Positions 56,654 to 64,000 of a stretch of DNA of 64,000 bases are shown here, piece after piece. The translations under genes and the position numbers were made by a program. Each line of letters starts with the position of its first letter. The first letter of the stretch is position 1. The notes below the pieces were generated by a model. The model saw nothing but the letters and a program-made list of their open reading frames with translations. It had not been told where the DNA came from and did not search any database. This DNA is from Fangia hongkongensis FSC776 = DSM 21703. GTDB lineage: Bacteria > Pseudomonadota > Gammaproteobacteria > Francisellales > Francisellaceae. The stretch is taken from positions 296 to 64,295 of the forward strand of contig NZ_KB902243.1 in NCBI RefSeq assembly GCF_000379445.1, given 5' to 3'.

Positions 56654-57631
56654 ATGCAAACTTGTCCAACAGAAATTCACAAGCCAAAAATTGGTGAAGT
56701 GAAAGAGGTTAAAAAGAACTGTTATACAGTGACACTTAGCCCTTTTGCTCGCGGTTTTGGTCATGTTATGGGAAATGCTCTCAGAAGAATTTTACTCTCT
56801 TCAATTCCAGGTGCGGCAGTAACAGAAGTACAGCTTGATCAAGCTTTACATGAATATTGCACTTTAGATGGTGTGCAAGAAGATGTGGTTGAGATTTTGC
56901 TGAATCTTAAAAAACTTGCTGTCAGCCTTGAAAATGAAGCAGAAGAAGCTTATCTAACACTTGAAAAAACGGGTCCTGCCCTTGTGACTGCTGGCGATTT
57001 AGAGCTAAGCGGAAATGTGCAAGTAGCAGATCCTAACTATGTGATTGCGCACCTGAATGAAGGTGGTGCGATTAATATGACTTTGAAAGTCTTACAAGGT
57101 AGAGGATTTGTTCCATCTACAGTATATACACAGTCTCAAGAAGAAGATCTTTTGGTGGGATATATTCCGCTGGATGCTTCATTTAGCCCTGTTTTGGATG
57201 TGTCTTTTAAGGTGCTTGAAAATGATCAAGATAGCGAAATGCTAGAGATCTATATGCGCACAAAAGGGACAGTGAAGCCAGAAACAGCGGTTGAAATGGC
57301 AATGACTTACTTTTATGAGCAGATTGCTGTGTTTGTTGATTTGAAGGCACCTCTTGGGCGTAAGAGCCCTCAAGATACGCCAGAGATCGATCCACTTCTT
57401 TTAAGACCGGTTGAAGATTTGGAATTAACAGTAAGATCCGCAAACTGTTTAAAAGCGCAAAACATTCGCTTTTTGGGCGATTTGGTGCAATATCCAGAGT
57501 CAGATCTTATGCGTATTCCTAACTTGGGACGTAAGTCATTAAATGAAATTAAATCTGTTCTTGCAGAACGTGGTCTTTCTTTAGGCGTGAGAATTGAGAG
57601 TTGGCCACCAGAGCAGTTGATAAGTAAGTAA
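56654..57631 (+). CDS. rpoA: RNA polymerase alpha subunit
   Basis: 325-aa alpha subunit from ATG 56654, preceded by CGGAGAGAG. The frame opens earlier at 56633 but without a better site. The N-terminal dimerisation domain has [19 protein letters not shown]; the C-terminal domain has [19 protein letters not shown] and [13 protein letters not shown]. Some Francisella relatives carry two different rpoA genes; only this one is in the window. Confidence 0.98.
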   Translation: MQTCPTEIHKPKIGEVKEVKKNCYTVTLSPFARGFGHVMGNALRRILLSSIPGAAVTEVQLDQALHEYCTLDGVQEDVVEILLNLKKLAVSLENEAEEAYLTLEKTGPALVTAGDLELSGNVQVADPNYVIAHLNEGGAINMTLKVLQGRGFVPSTVYTQSQEEDLLVGYIPLDASFSPVLDVSFKVLENDQDSEMLEIYMRTKGTVKPETAVEMAMTYFYEQIAVFVDLKAPLGRKSPQDTPEIDPLLLRPVEDLELTVRSANCLKAQNIRFLGDLVQYPESDLMRIPNLGRKSLNEIKSVLAERGLSLGVRIESWPPEQLISK

Positions 57632-57660
57632 TATATAATTTTAACTAGAAGGAAATTACT

Positions 57661-58113
57661 ATGCGTCATCGTATGAGCGGTCGTAAATTTAGTAGAACGA
57701 GCAGTCATCGCAAGGCGATGTTTAGAAACATGTCAGCTTCATTGCTTAAGCATGAAGTGATTAAGACAACTTTGCCAAAAGCAAAAGAATTAAGAGGGTT
57801 TGTTGAACCTTTAATTACTTTAGCAAAGCGCGAAGTAGAATTACGTAAAAACGAATCTCAACTAGATGCAGTTGATTTTAAAGCACAGGTTGTTGCTTTA
57901 AGACGTCAAGCATTTAACTATCTTCGTAACAAGGCTGCTGTGAAGAAGCTTTTTGAAGAAGTTGGTCCTCGTTATGAGACAAGACCCGGTGGTTATACAC
58001 GTGTTCTTAAATGTGGTTACCGTTTCGGTGATAAAGCGCCAATGGCATTTATCGAATTGGTTGACCGCCCTCAAGTTGTTGAGAGTGATATTGAGGAAGT
58101 AGAAGAAGCATAA
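57661..58113 (+). CDS. rplQ: 50S ribosomal protein L17
   Basis: 150-aa protein; [20 protein letters not shown] is the universal start, and an acidic tail of about 25 residues exceeds the E. coli length (127). Last gene of the alpha group, followed by a terminator. Confidence 0.98.
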   Translation: MRHRMSGRKFSRTSSHRKAMFRNMSASLLKHEVIKTTLPKAKELRGFVEPLITLAKREVELRKNESQLDAVDFKAQVVALRRQAFNYLRNKAAVKKLFEEVGPRYETRPGGYTRVLKCGYRFGDKAPMAFIELVDRPQVVESDIEEVEEA

Positions 58114-58144
58114 GCTTTTAATTACTTTCAATTCTATCTTTTAA

Positions 58145-58167
58145 GGCCCATTAATATGGGTCTTTTT
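58145..58167 (+). terminator. Rho-independent terminator after rplQ
   Basis: Stem GGCCCAT/ATGGGTC (58145-58151, 58156-58162, one G-T pair) with a TAAT loop, followed by TTTTT. It ends the alpha operon. Confidence 0.85.
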
Positions 58168-58257
58168 GTTTGTATTTTTCAAATTTCACCATCCATTTGT
58201 TTATCTTTTTTTTGCGCATACTATACTGTTACTATGTGTGTTTAAGAGTTTTTCTTT

Positions 58258-59118
58258 ATGTATATTAGAAAGGTAGCGCTTGCCTCTTTATTGTTGGCTT
58301 CAGGCTCAGTGTTTGCTGATAATAATATTTCTTTGCCATCAACAAATTTCAACTTTGATATTCAAACAGTTTCTGCGCAGTCGACTTATCAACCATCAAT
58401 TGCCTTTGTTAATGATGGAAAAACTTATATTAAGTTTCCACCAACTGTGACAAAAGATAATCTGCCAATTATTCTTGTTGATCAGCTGCCAAATCATTCA
58501 GCGCCGATAATCAGCTATCAAGGGAGTTATGTTGTGGTGAACCAGCCTGCAACGCAAGTAAAAATCTTTAACCCCAAAACGAGAAAGCTTTTGTATCAAT
58601 TAAGACTGCAAAATCATTTTAATTATGGAGATGTTAAGCCATCGCCGTATATTTTACCTTATGAGTTTCAAGGCCTTTTTATGGGAATAAACTTAGGAAT
58701 GGCAACGATCGATTCAAAAGGTTACAAACCTGCTGCTGGCATGAAGCTTGGCTATGATTGGTCACTGAGTAAAAAATATGGTTTTATGGCAGGTTTTGAA
58801 CTTGGTGCTAATTATGATGGGCAAAAAACAACGGATTCACAAACAGTTAAAAGCTGGAATATGAATTTGATGTTTAGAGCAAAATATCAGTTTCAATCAG
58901 GGTTCAATCTTGTTGCTAAAGCAGGACCCGCTTATGTGTGGAATAGTGATCAAGCTAATGACAGCATCGATAACAGTATTGCAGCAAGAGCTGGAGTTCA
59001 AGCCGGTTATCTGTTCGCTAATGGCATAGGATTATCATTGGAATATGATCATTTATTCTCAAACTCAAAAGTAAACTCTGTGAATAGCTTTAGCGGTGGA
59101 GTGTCGTATATATTTTAA
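58258..59118 (+). CDS. Outer-membrane beta-barrel protein (OmpA-like barrel/porin family)
   Basis: 286-aa exported protein with a Sec signal peptide (MYIRKVALASLLLASGSVFA). A periplasmic or surface-exposed region of about 120 residues follows, then a beta-barrel of roughly eight alternating strands (GLFMGINLGMATI to the end). The last residues, GGVSYIF, end in Phe, the signal for insertion by the BAM complex. The exact relative is not clear; it resembles the outer membrane protein beta-barrel domain family. A TATACT at 58222-58227 may be its -10 box. Single gene after the alpha operon. Confidence 0.72.
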   Translation: MYIRKVALASLLLASGSVFADNNISLPSTNFNFDIQTVSAQSTYQPSIAFVNDGKTYIKFPPTVTKDNLPIILVDQLPNHSAPIISYQGSYVVVNQPATQVKIFNPKTRKLLYQLRLQNHFNYGDVKPSPYILPYEFQGLFMGINLGMATIDSKGYKPAAGMKLGYDWSLSKKYGFMAGFELGANYDGQKTTDSQTVKSWNMNLMFRAKYQFQSGFNLVAKAGPAYVWNSDQANDSIDNSIAARAGVQAGYLFANGIGLSLEYDHLFSNSKVNSVNSFSGGVSYIF

Positions 59119-59175
59119 TACATATTGTGAAGTAGATATTTGCCAGTGGTGTTAATGTGATAATAGAGATTGGGC

Positions 59176-59718
59176 ATGGCGGAGAATAAATTAAATTTAA
59201 GACAATTGAAAGTCGCTTTACGAAAAAAGTCTGAATATGAATTAGTTGAAGAAATTGCAACCTTATATAAAAAATTTAATCAGGTAAAAGAGTATTATCA
59301 AGCATCCCTATTGAATAACGACGATGAAATTTTGGCACGATACAAAAAGATTGTTCAAGCTGAATATATTGAAGGCCCGAAGAGCCGTTCTCCTAAAATG
59401 CGTGCTTCAGTCGCACGAAAAGCAATATCAGATTATAAGAAAGTATCTTGTTCTGACCATGGTATAGCGGATTTGATGCTCACTTATGTTGAGTCTGGGA
59501 TAATATGTGACCGTACTTATGGAGGTATAGATGAAAACTTCTATATCAGTATGGAAAGTATGTTTGAGTCAGCAGTGAAGTTCATTGTTGAAAAAGAGAT
59601 GGTATCTCATTTTATTCATAGGATTCAACAAACTGTGGAGGATAGTGCTAATACTGGTTGGGGTTTTGGAGATCAGCTAAAAGATACATATGACATCTAT
59701 GTGGTAGTTCAGACTTAA
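59176..59718 (+). CDS. DUF6155-like cytosolic protein
   Basis: 180-aa helical protein beginning MAENKLNLRQLKVALRKKS, followed by ELVEEIATLYKKFNQVKEYY. This opening resembles the DUF6155 family, seen in many bacteria and often beside mobile or defence genes. The function is unknown. I chose ATG 59176; the frame opens at TTG 59170. It is the last intact gene before the accessory region that carries the restriction system. Confidence 0.65.
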   Translation: MAENKLNLRQLKVALRKKSEYELVEEIATLYKKFNQVKEYYQASLLNNDDEILARYKKIVQAEYIEGPKSRSPKMRASVARKAISDYKKVSCSDHGIADLMLTYVESGIICDRTYGGIDENFYISMESMFESAVKFIVEKEMVSHFIHRIQQTVEDSANTGWGFGDQLKDTYDIYVVVQT

Positions 59719-59730
59719 TCTGACAATCAA

Positions 59731-59902
59731 TCAGCAATCAAAGAGCGTTTCTGCCTCTTGGAACTCTTGATCAATCCCCCGTGAATTGGCGACGTAAGCA
59801 TATTGCCGTTTAATGTAGACTGATTTTAACCATAAGATGGTGAGTAACAGGAATATTGATGCAATTATAGATTTGTAGTTGTCGATCCTCTGGTTTTCTC
59901 AT
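59731..59902 (-). pseudogene. Frameshifted small membrane protein gene
   Basis: On the minus strand, ATG 59902 has a good ribosome site (AGGAT) but runs out of frame. From about 59889 a different frame encodes a coherent sequence with one hydrophobic helix (SIIASIFLLLTILWL), then a basic and an acidic region ending FQEAETLFDC and a stop at 59731. Removing one base from the T/A run at 59894-59897 joins start and body into a 56-aa one-helix protein. It may be a decayed gene or a sequencing error in the homopolymer. No family is recognised. Confidence 0.4.
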
Positions 59903-59956
59903 ATCCTACTCTTTAGTCTCATAGTGGATAGAGCTATGATAGATAGTGTTTGAATC

Positions 59957-60114
59957 TTGAAAGAGGCTGATGACTACCTTAAGTTGGCAGAAAAACTGCT
60001 TATTTCCTTGTCGCTGATGGTGAATTCCCCAGTTTTAAGGTGTGTGGGAGCAGGTGGTTCAAACGCGAAGATATCCTCAAATAGATTGAACAACAGAAAA
60101 ATATAGAGGCGTAA
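59957..60114 (+). pseudogene. Remnant of excisionase-type helix-turn-helix gene
   Basis: The translated pieces read LKEADDYLKLAEK, then (one frame over) TAYFLVADGEFPSFKVCG and RWFKREDILK-stop-IEQQKN. This is the excisionase/MerR-type HTH domain pattern (normally KEAADYL, TIYRLVADG, P.FKVG..WRFKREDI..W). Three defects are visible: no start codon, a frameshift at the A run 59991-59995 (one A missing), and TAG at 60082-60084 where Trp is normal. Small regulators of this type often precede restriction or mobile gene cassettes. The surrounding 59719-60153 holds no intact gene. Confidence 0.6.
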
Positions 60115-60153
60115 AAATGAGTATTAGCCATAGCGCTACGCTGGGGAGGTTAT

Positions 60154-63100
60154 ATGACTAAAGAACAAGAGATCGAAAATGCTTTAATTGCAAAGCTTCA
60201 AGACCTTAAATATACCTATCGAGAAGATATAAGAGATAAAGCTAGCCTTGAGCAAAATTTTCGCGAGAAATTTGAAGCCCTGAATTATGTCCGACTTACT
60301 GATTCTGAGTTTGCGCGCTTGCGTGATGAAATCGTCAATTCTGATGTTTTTGTCGCAGCTAAAACTCTACGTGAACGTAATACCTTCCAGCGAGAAGACG
60401 GAACACCGTTGCAATACACTTTGGTCAATATCAAGGATTGGTGTAAAAATGAATTCGAAGTAATTAACCAATTTCGGATTAATACCGACAATAGCCATCA
60501 CCGCTATGACGTTATTCTGTTAATAAACGGTGTTCCCGTAGTTCAAATAGAATTGAAAACGCTTGCCTTCACGCCACGCCGTGCCATGGAGCAAATTATC
60601 GAATATAAGAATGACATGGGTAATGGTTACACAAATACTCTCTTGTGTTTTATGCAGCTTTTTATTGTTAGTAACCGTGTCAATACACTTTATTTTGCCA
60701 ATAACCATAATCAGCACTTTAGTTTTAACGCTGATGAGCGTTTTCTGCCGATTTATCAGCTTGCCAAAGAAGACAACACAAAAATCACCCATCTTGATGA
60801 CTTTTCTGATAATTTACTAGCCAAATGCACCTTAGGCCAAATGATCAGCCGCTATATGGTATTGGTCGCCAGCGAGCAAAAGCTGATGATTATGCGCCCG
60901 TACCAAATCTATGCGGTAAAGGCGATTGTCGATTGTATTCATCAAAACCGAGGAAACGGCTATATCTGGCATACGACAGGCAGTGGAAAAACCCTTACTT
61001 CCTTTAAAGCTTCAACGCTGTTAAAAGACAACCCAGAGATTGATAAATGCCTGTTTGTAGTAGATCGTAAAGATCTTGATCGACAGACCCGTGAGGAATT
61101 CAATAAGTTTCAAGAGGGCTGTGTTGAAGGAAATACCAATACTGAGGCCTTGGTTCGCCGTATGTTGTCGGACGATTACGCCGATAAAGTTATTGTTACC
61201 ACCATACAAAAGCTTGGTCTTGCGCTTGATGAAAATAGCAAACGCAATCAGCGGCATAAGCAAAATGGCAAACAGACTTACAAAGAACGCCTTGAGCCTT
61301 TACGAGATCAAAGGGTTGTTTTCATATTTGATGAATGTCATCGTTCTCAGTTCGGCGATAATCATCAAGCAATCAAAGCCTTCTTTCCTAAAGCGCAGTT
61401 ATTCGGCTTCACAGGTACGCCGATCTTTGAAGATAATGCTACCTATAAGAAAATTGACGGCACCATAGGTTCATATAAAACCACTGAAGATATCTTTCAA
61501 AAGCAGTTACACGCCTATACCATCACTAACGCTATTGACGATCGTAATGTGCTACGCTTCCACATCGATTACTTCGGTGAGAAGCTAAAAGACGATACGA
61601 GTAATAAAAACAAAAATCCAAAACCTAAGATGCCATCGCCTGAATCCGTTGTTGGTGAAATACTAAAAAAGCATGATTCTGCTACCAACCAAAGGAGATT
61701 TAACGCGGTATTGGCTACAGCCTCTATTAATAGCGCTATTGAATACTATGAGCTATTCAAACAGGCGCAGGCCGAAAAGCTGGCCGAAGATGATAGCTAT
61801 ACACCGTTAAATATTGCCTGTGTATTCTCGCCGCCCGCCGAAGGCAACAAAGATGTGCAGCAGATTCAGGATGACTTGCCACAAGAAAAAGAAGATAATA
61901 AGCAAGCGCCTGATGAGAAAAAGGCAGCCCTGAAAACCATTATTACCGATTATAATGCCCAATACGGTACAAACCACACCATAAGTGAATTCGACTTGTA
62001 TTATCAGGACGTGCAGCAACGGATTAAAGATCAGAAATACACCAATAAAGATTACCCACATAAAAATAAAATTGATATTGTGATTGTGGTCGATATGTTG
62101 CTCACGGGTTTTGATTCCAAATACCTCAACACTCTGTATGTGGATAAAAACCTAAAATACCACGGGCTAATTCAAGCCTTTTCACGTACAAATCGTGTGC
62201 TCAATGACACAAAACCTTATGGCAATATTTTGGATTTCCGTCATCAGGAAGCTGCGGTTAATACCGCTATTGCACGTTTCTCAGGGCAAGATAAAGACCG
62301 TGCCAAAGAGATATGGCTGGTTGACCCAGCATCGCAGGTTATTGAAAACTTAGATAGCGCCATCAGTAATCTTGAAAAGTTCATGGACTCGCAAGGGCTG
62401 TCTTGTACTCCTGAGAACGTGAACAACCTTAAAGGGGATGCTGCCAGAAGCGAATTTATTAACCGTTTTAAGGAAGTGCAGCGCTTAAAGACTCAGCTTG
62501 ATCAATATACTGATCTGAATGAAGAGCAAATAGAAAGTGTCAATGCATTGCTTCCCGAAGAACAATTACGCGGATTTAAAGGGATGTATCTGGAAACAGC
62601 GCAACGCCTGAAGGCACAACAAGCTAAAGGCAGTGATGACCCTGATGATCCAGTGCAGCAGCTAGAGTTTGAATTGGTGTTGTTTGCCTCTGCCGTGATT
62701 GACTATGACTACATCATGGGCTTAATCGCTAAATCTACCGATGACGATAAACCAAGCAAGCACAAGATGAGCCGTCAGCAGTTGATCGACTTGATTAGCT
62801 CAAGCGCCAATTTGATGGGGGAACGCGATGATATTGTCGATTATATCAACAGTCTGCCAATTAATAAAAGCCTCAATGAAAAAGCAATTCGAGAAGGTTA
62901 TCAACAGTTCAAGGCGGAAAAGTCCGACATAGAACTTGCCAACATTGCAGATAAACACAGCATTGCCCATGAAGCCTTGCAGGGTTTTGTGGATAGTATT
63001 TTGGATCGCATGATCTTCGATGGTGAACAGCTCAGTGATTTGCTAGAGCCATTAGATTTAGGCTGGAAAGCACGGACACAAGCCGAGTTGGCATTGATGG

Positions 63101-63171
63101 ATGAGTTGATGCCATTACTCCATAAGCTCGCAGAAGGGCGGGAAATTTCGGGGTTGGCAGCATATGAGTAA
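60154..63171 (+). CDS. hsdR: Type I restriction enzyme endonuclease subunit HsdR
   Basis: 1005-aa motor and nuclease subunit that translocates and cuts foreign DNA. The N-terminal PD-(D/E)xK nuclease has D119 (HRYDVILL) and E133/K135 (QIELK). The SF2 helicase motor has Walker A TTGSGKT (274-280), DECH (393-396), motif III FTGTP and motif VI QAFSRTNRV. The C-terminal helical region contacts the methylase. Start has a strong GGGGAGG site. Its last 8 nt overlap hsdS. The reading frame is intact. Its preference for hsdR-hsdS order without hsdM in between is unusual. Confidence 0.95.
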   Translation: MTKEQEIENALIAKLQDLKYTYREDIRDKASLEQNFREKFEALNYVRLTDSEFARLRDEIVNSDVFVAAKTLRERNTFQREDGTPLQYTLVNIKDWCKNEFEVINQFRINTDNSHHRYDVILLINGVPVVQIELKTLAFTPRRAMEQIIEYKNDMGNGYTNTLLCFMQLFIVSNRVNTLYFANNHNQHFSFNADERFLPIYQLAKEDNTKITHLDDFSDNLLAKCTLGQMISRYMVLVASEQKLMIMRPYQIYAVKAIVDCIHQNRGNGYIWHTTGSGKTLTSFKASTLLKDNPEIDKCLFVVDRKDLDRQTREEFNKFQEGCVEGNTNTEALVRRMLSDDYADKVIVTTIQKLGLALDENSKRNQRHKQNGKQTYKERLEPLRDQRVVFIFDECHRSQFGDNHQAIKAFFPKAQLFGFTGTPIFEDNATYKKIDGTIGSYKTTEDIFQKQLHAYTITNAIDDRNVLRFHIDYFGEKLKDDTSNKNKNPKPKMPSPESVVGEILKKHDSATNQRRFNAVLATASINSAIEYYELFKQAQAEKLAEDDSYTPLNIACVFSPPAEGNKDVQQIQDDLPQEKEDNKQAPDEKKAALKTIITDYNAQYGTNHTISEFDLYYQDVQQRIKDQKYTNKDYPHKNKIDIVIVVDMLLTGFDSKYLNTLYVDKNLKYHGLIQAFSRTNRVLNDTKPYGNILDFRHQEAAVNTAIARFSGQDKDRAKEIWLVDPASQVIENLDSAISNLEKFMDSQGLSCTPENVNNLKGDAARSEFINRFKEVQRLKTQLDQYTDLNEEQIESVNALLPEEQLRGFKGMYLETAQRLKAQQAKGSDDPDDPVQQLEFELVLFASAVIDYDYIMGLIAKSTDDDKPSKHKMSRQQLIDLISSSANLMGERDDIVDYINSLPINKSLNEKAIREGYQQFKAEKSDIELANIADKHSIAHEALQGFVDSILDRMIFDGEQLSDLLEPLDLGWKARTQAELALMDELMPLLHKLAEGREISGLAAYE

Positions 63172-64000
63172 CAAAAATAAAAAAGGCTTAATGCAAGACC
63201 TCTTTCCCGCTGAGGGTAAAACCACTCCTACACTGCGTTTTCCGGAGTTTGAAGATGAAAAAGGGTGGGTTTATAGCCCATTAGAAAAAATTGCTACAAT
63301 TGTAACAGGCAACACACCGAGTACTTCAGATGCTGCTAATTATGGAGGTACAAAAAACTTCGTATCACCAGCAGATATTTCAGATGGTCGTTTTGTAGAG
63401 GGAACAAAAACACTTCTTAGTGATGAGGGTTACTCGAAAACAAGAAAAATTCCAGCAGATAGCATACTTTTCGTATGTATTGGATCTACTATTGGGAAAG
63501 TTGCACAAAATACATTTGAATGCTCCACAAATCAGCAAATTAACTCTGTAATACCATTTGATAGAGTTTATAATGCATTTATTTATTACTCACTAAAACA
63601 TATTTCTCTAAAAATAGCTGAGTTATCTGGAAAACAAGCAGTTCCAATTATTAATAAGTCTTTGTTCTCTTCTGTCGTAATTGGTATTCCATTTTTTGAT
63701 GAACAACAAAAAATCGCCGATTGCCTGTCTTCACTAGATGAGTTGATCGCTGCGCATACCCAAAAGTACCAAGAACTCCAATGCTATAAAAAGGGATTGC
63801 TGCAAAACCTCTTCCCCACAAAAGGTGAAACTGTTCCCGAATTGCGTTTTCCTGAGTTTAAGAATGAGGGAAAATGGGAGTTTAGGAAACTTGCCGATAA
63901 GGATATATCTGACTTTGTAAAAAAGAGACTTCCCTTAAGTGAACTATCTATAAATACGTATGTTAGTACAGAAAATATCCTGGCAGATTTTGGTGGAATT
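63164..64000 (+). CDS. hsdS: Type I restriction specificity subunit HsdS (partial, runs off edge)
   Basis: 279 codons are in the window and the frame is still open at 64000. ATG 63164 overlaps the hsdR stop. Layout: a short N-terminal piece (KKGLMQDLFP, residues 6-15), target recognition domain 1 (about 35-170, with the NTPSTSDAANYGG motif), a conserved helical spacer (DEQQKIADCLSSLDELIAAH), then KKGLLQNLFP (209-218) and the start of recognition domain 2. The N-terminal piece repeats the end of the central spacer about 203 residues later, as expected for the half-repeat structure of HsdS. It determines the DNA sequence recognised by the complex. Confidence 0.93.
   Translation, partial: MSNKNKKGLMQDLFPAEGKTTPTLRFPEFEDEKGWVYSPLEKIATIVTGNTPSTSDAANYGGTKNFVSPADISDGRFVEGTKTLLSDEGYSKTRKIPADSILFVCIGSTIGKVAQNTFECSTNQQINSVIPFDRVYNAFIYYSLKHISLKIAELSGKQAVPIINKSLFSSVVIGIPFFDEQQKIADCLSSLDELIAAHTQKYQELQCYKKGLLQNLFPTKGETVPELRFPEFKNEGKWEFRKLADKDISDFVKKRLPLSELSINTYVSTENILADFGGI

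Noticed and set aside
60117-60161. 14-codon frame overlapping the hsdR start
   Set aside because: Too short to support; it lies in the hsdR leader and shows no special features beyond an ATG.

Overview
The window looks like a chromosome segment of an AT-rich gammaproteobacterium. Three things suggest a member of the Francisellaceae/Fastidiosibacteraceae group: the family-level similarity of its proteins, a str operon in which rpsJ follows fusA directly with no tuf between them, and a cyoABCDE terminal oxidase. This placement is an inference from gene content, not from a search. About 60 protein genes, one tRNA (Lys, UUU) and one tight 17-kb ribosomal protein block are visible. No CRISPR array, rRNA or complete insertion sequence was seen.

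Region by region. 1-0.8 kb: the 3' two thirds of a CyaA/edema factor/ExoY-type nucleotidyl cyclase, broken or truncated at its 5' side. 0.8-8 kb (minus strand): omega-amidase yafV and aminotransferase ybdL (methionine/glutamine transamination), RNase E, NhaA, and a TetR regulator divergent from a Bcr/CflA-type exporter with two palindromic operators around the promoter. 9.5-19.3 kb: ydiJ, tRNA-Lys, a Sel1-like membrane protein with ung, small lipoproteins, a methyltransferase, ugd, a class III CoA-transferase and a carboxymuconolactone decarboxylase-like protein. 19.6-26.5 kb: ndk, the cytochrome bo3 oxidase operon with heme O synthase, and an aromatic amino acid permease.

26.6-31.4 kb is a tightly overlapping operon: two ketosynthases, a hotdog dehydratase, a ketoreductase and a Sfp-type phosphopantetheinyl transferase, followed by DUF423. 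It has the same order as the ApeO-P-Q-R block of aryl polyene clusters but lacks the carrier proteins, ligase and transferases. 31.7-40.5 kb: a CAD/Bacteroidota-like carbamoyl phosphate synthase large subunit without carA, overlapping an ABC-F ATPase; a methyltransferase; nusB; a nitrilase-fold protein in which all three catalytic residues are replaced; and rimO, directly upstream of the gene for its substrate S12.

40.6-58.1 kb: str, S10, spc and alpha operons in classical order (rpsL to rplQ, including rpmJ, secY and rpoA). The S10 operon is unusual: rpsJ ends at a strong terminator, a small secreted-protein gene is inserted, and rplC has its own promoter and a structured leader that resembles an attenuator. 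58.2-64 kb: an outer-membrane beta-barrel protein, a DUF6155-like protein, two decayed small genes, then a type I restriction gene hsdR overlapping an hsdS that runs off the right edge. This right end looks like an accessory region.
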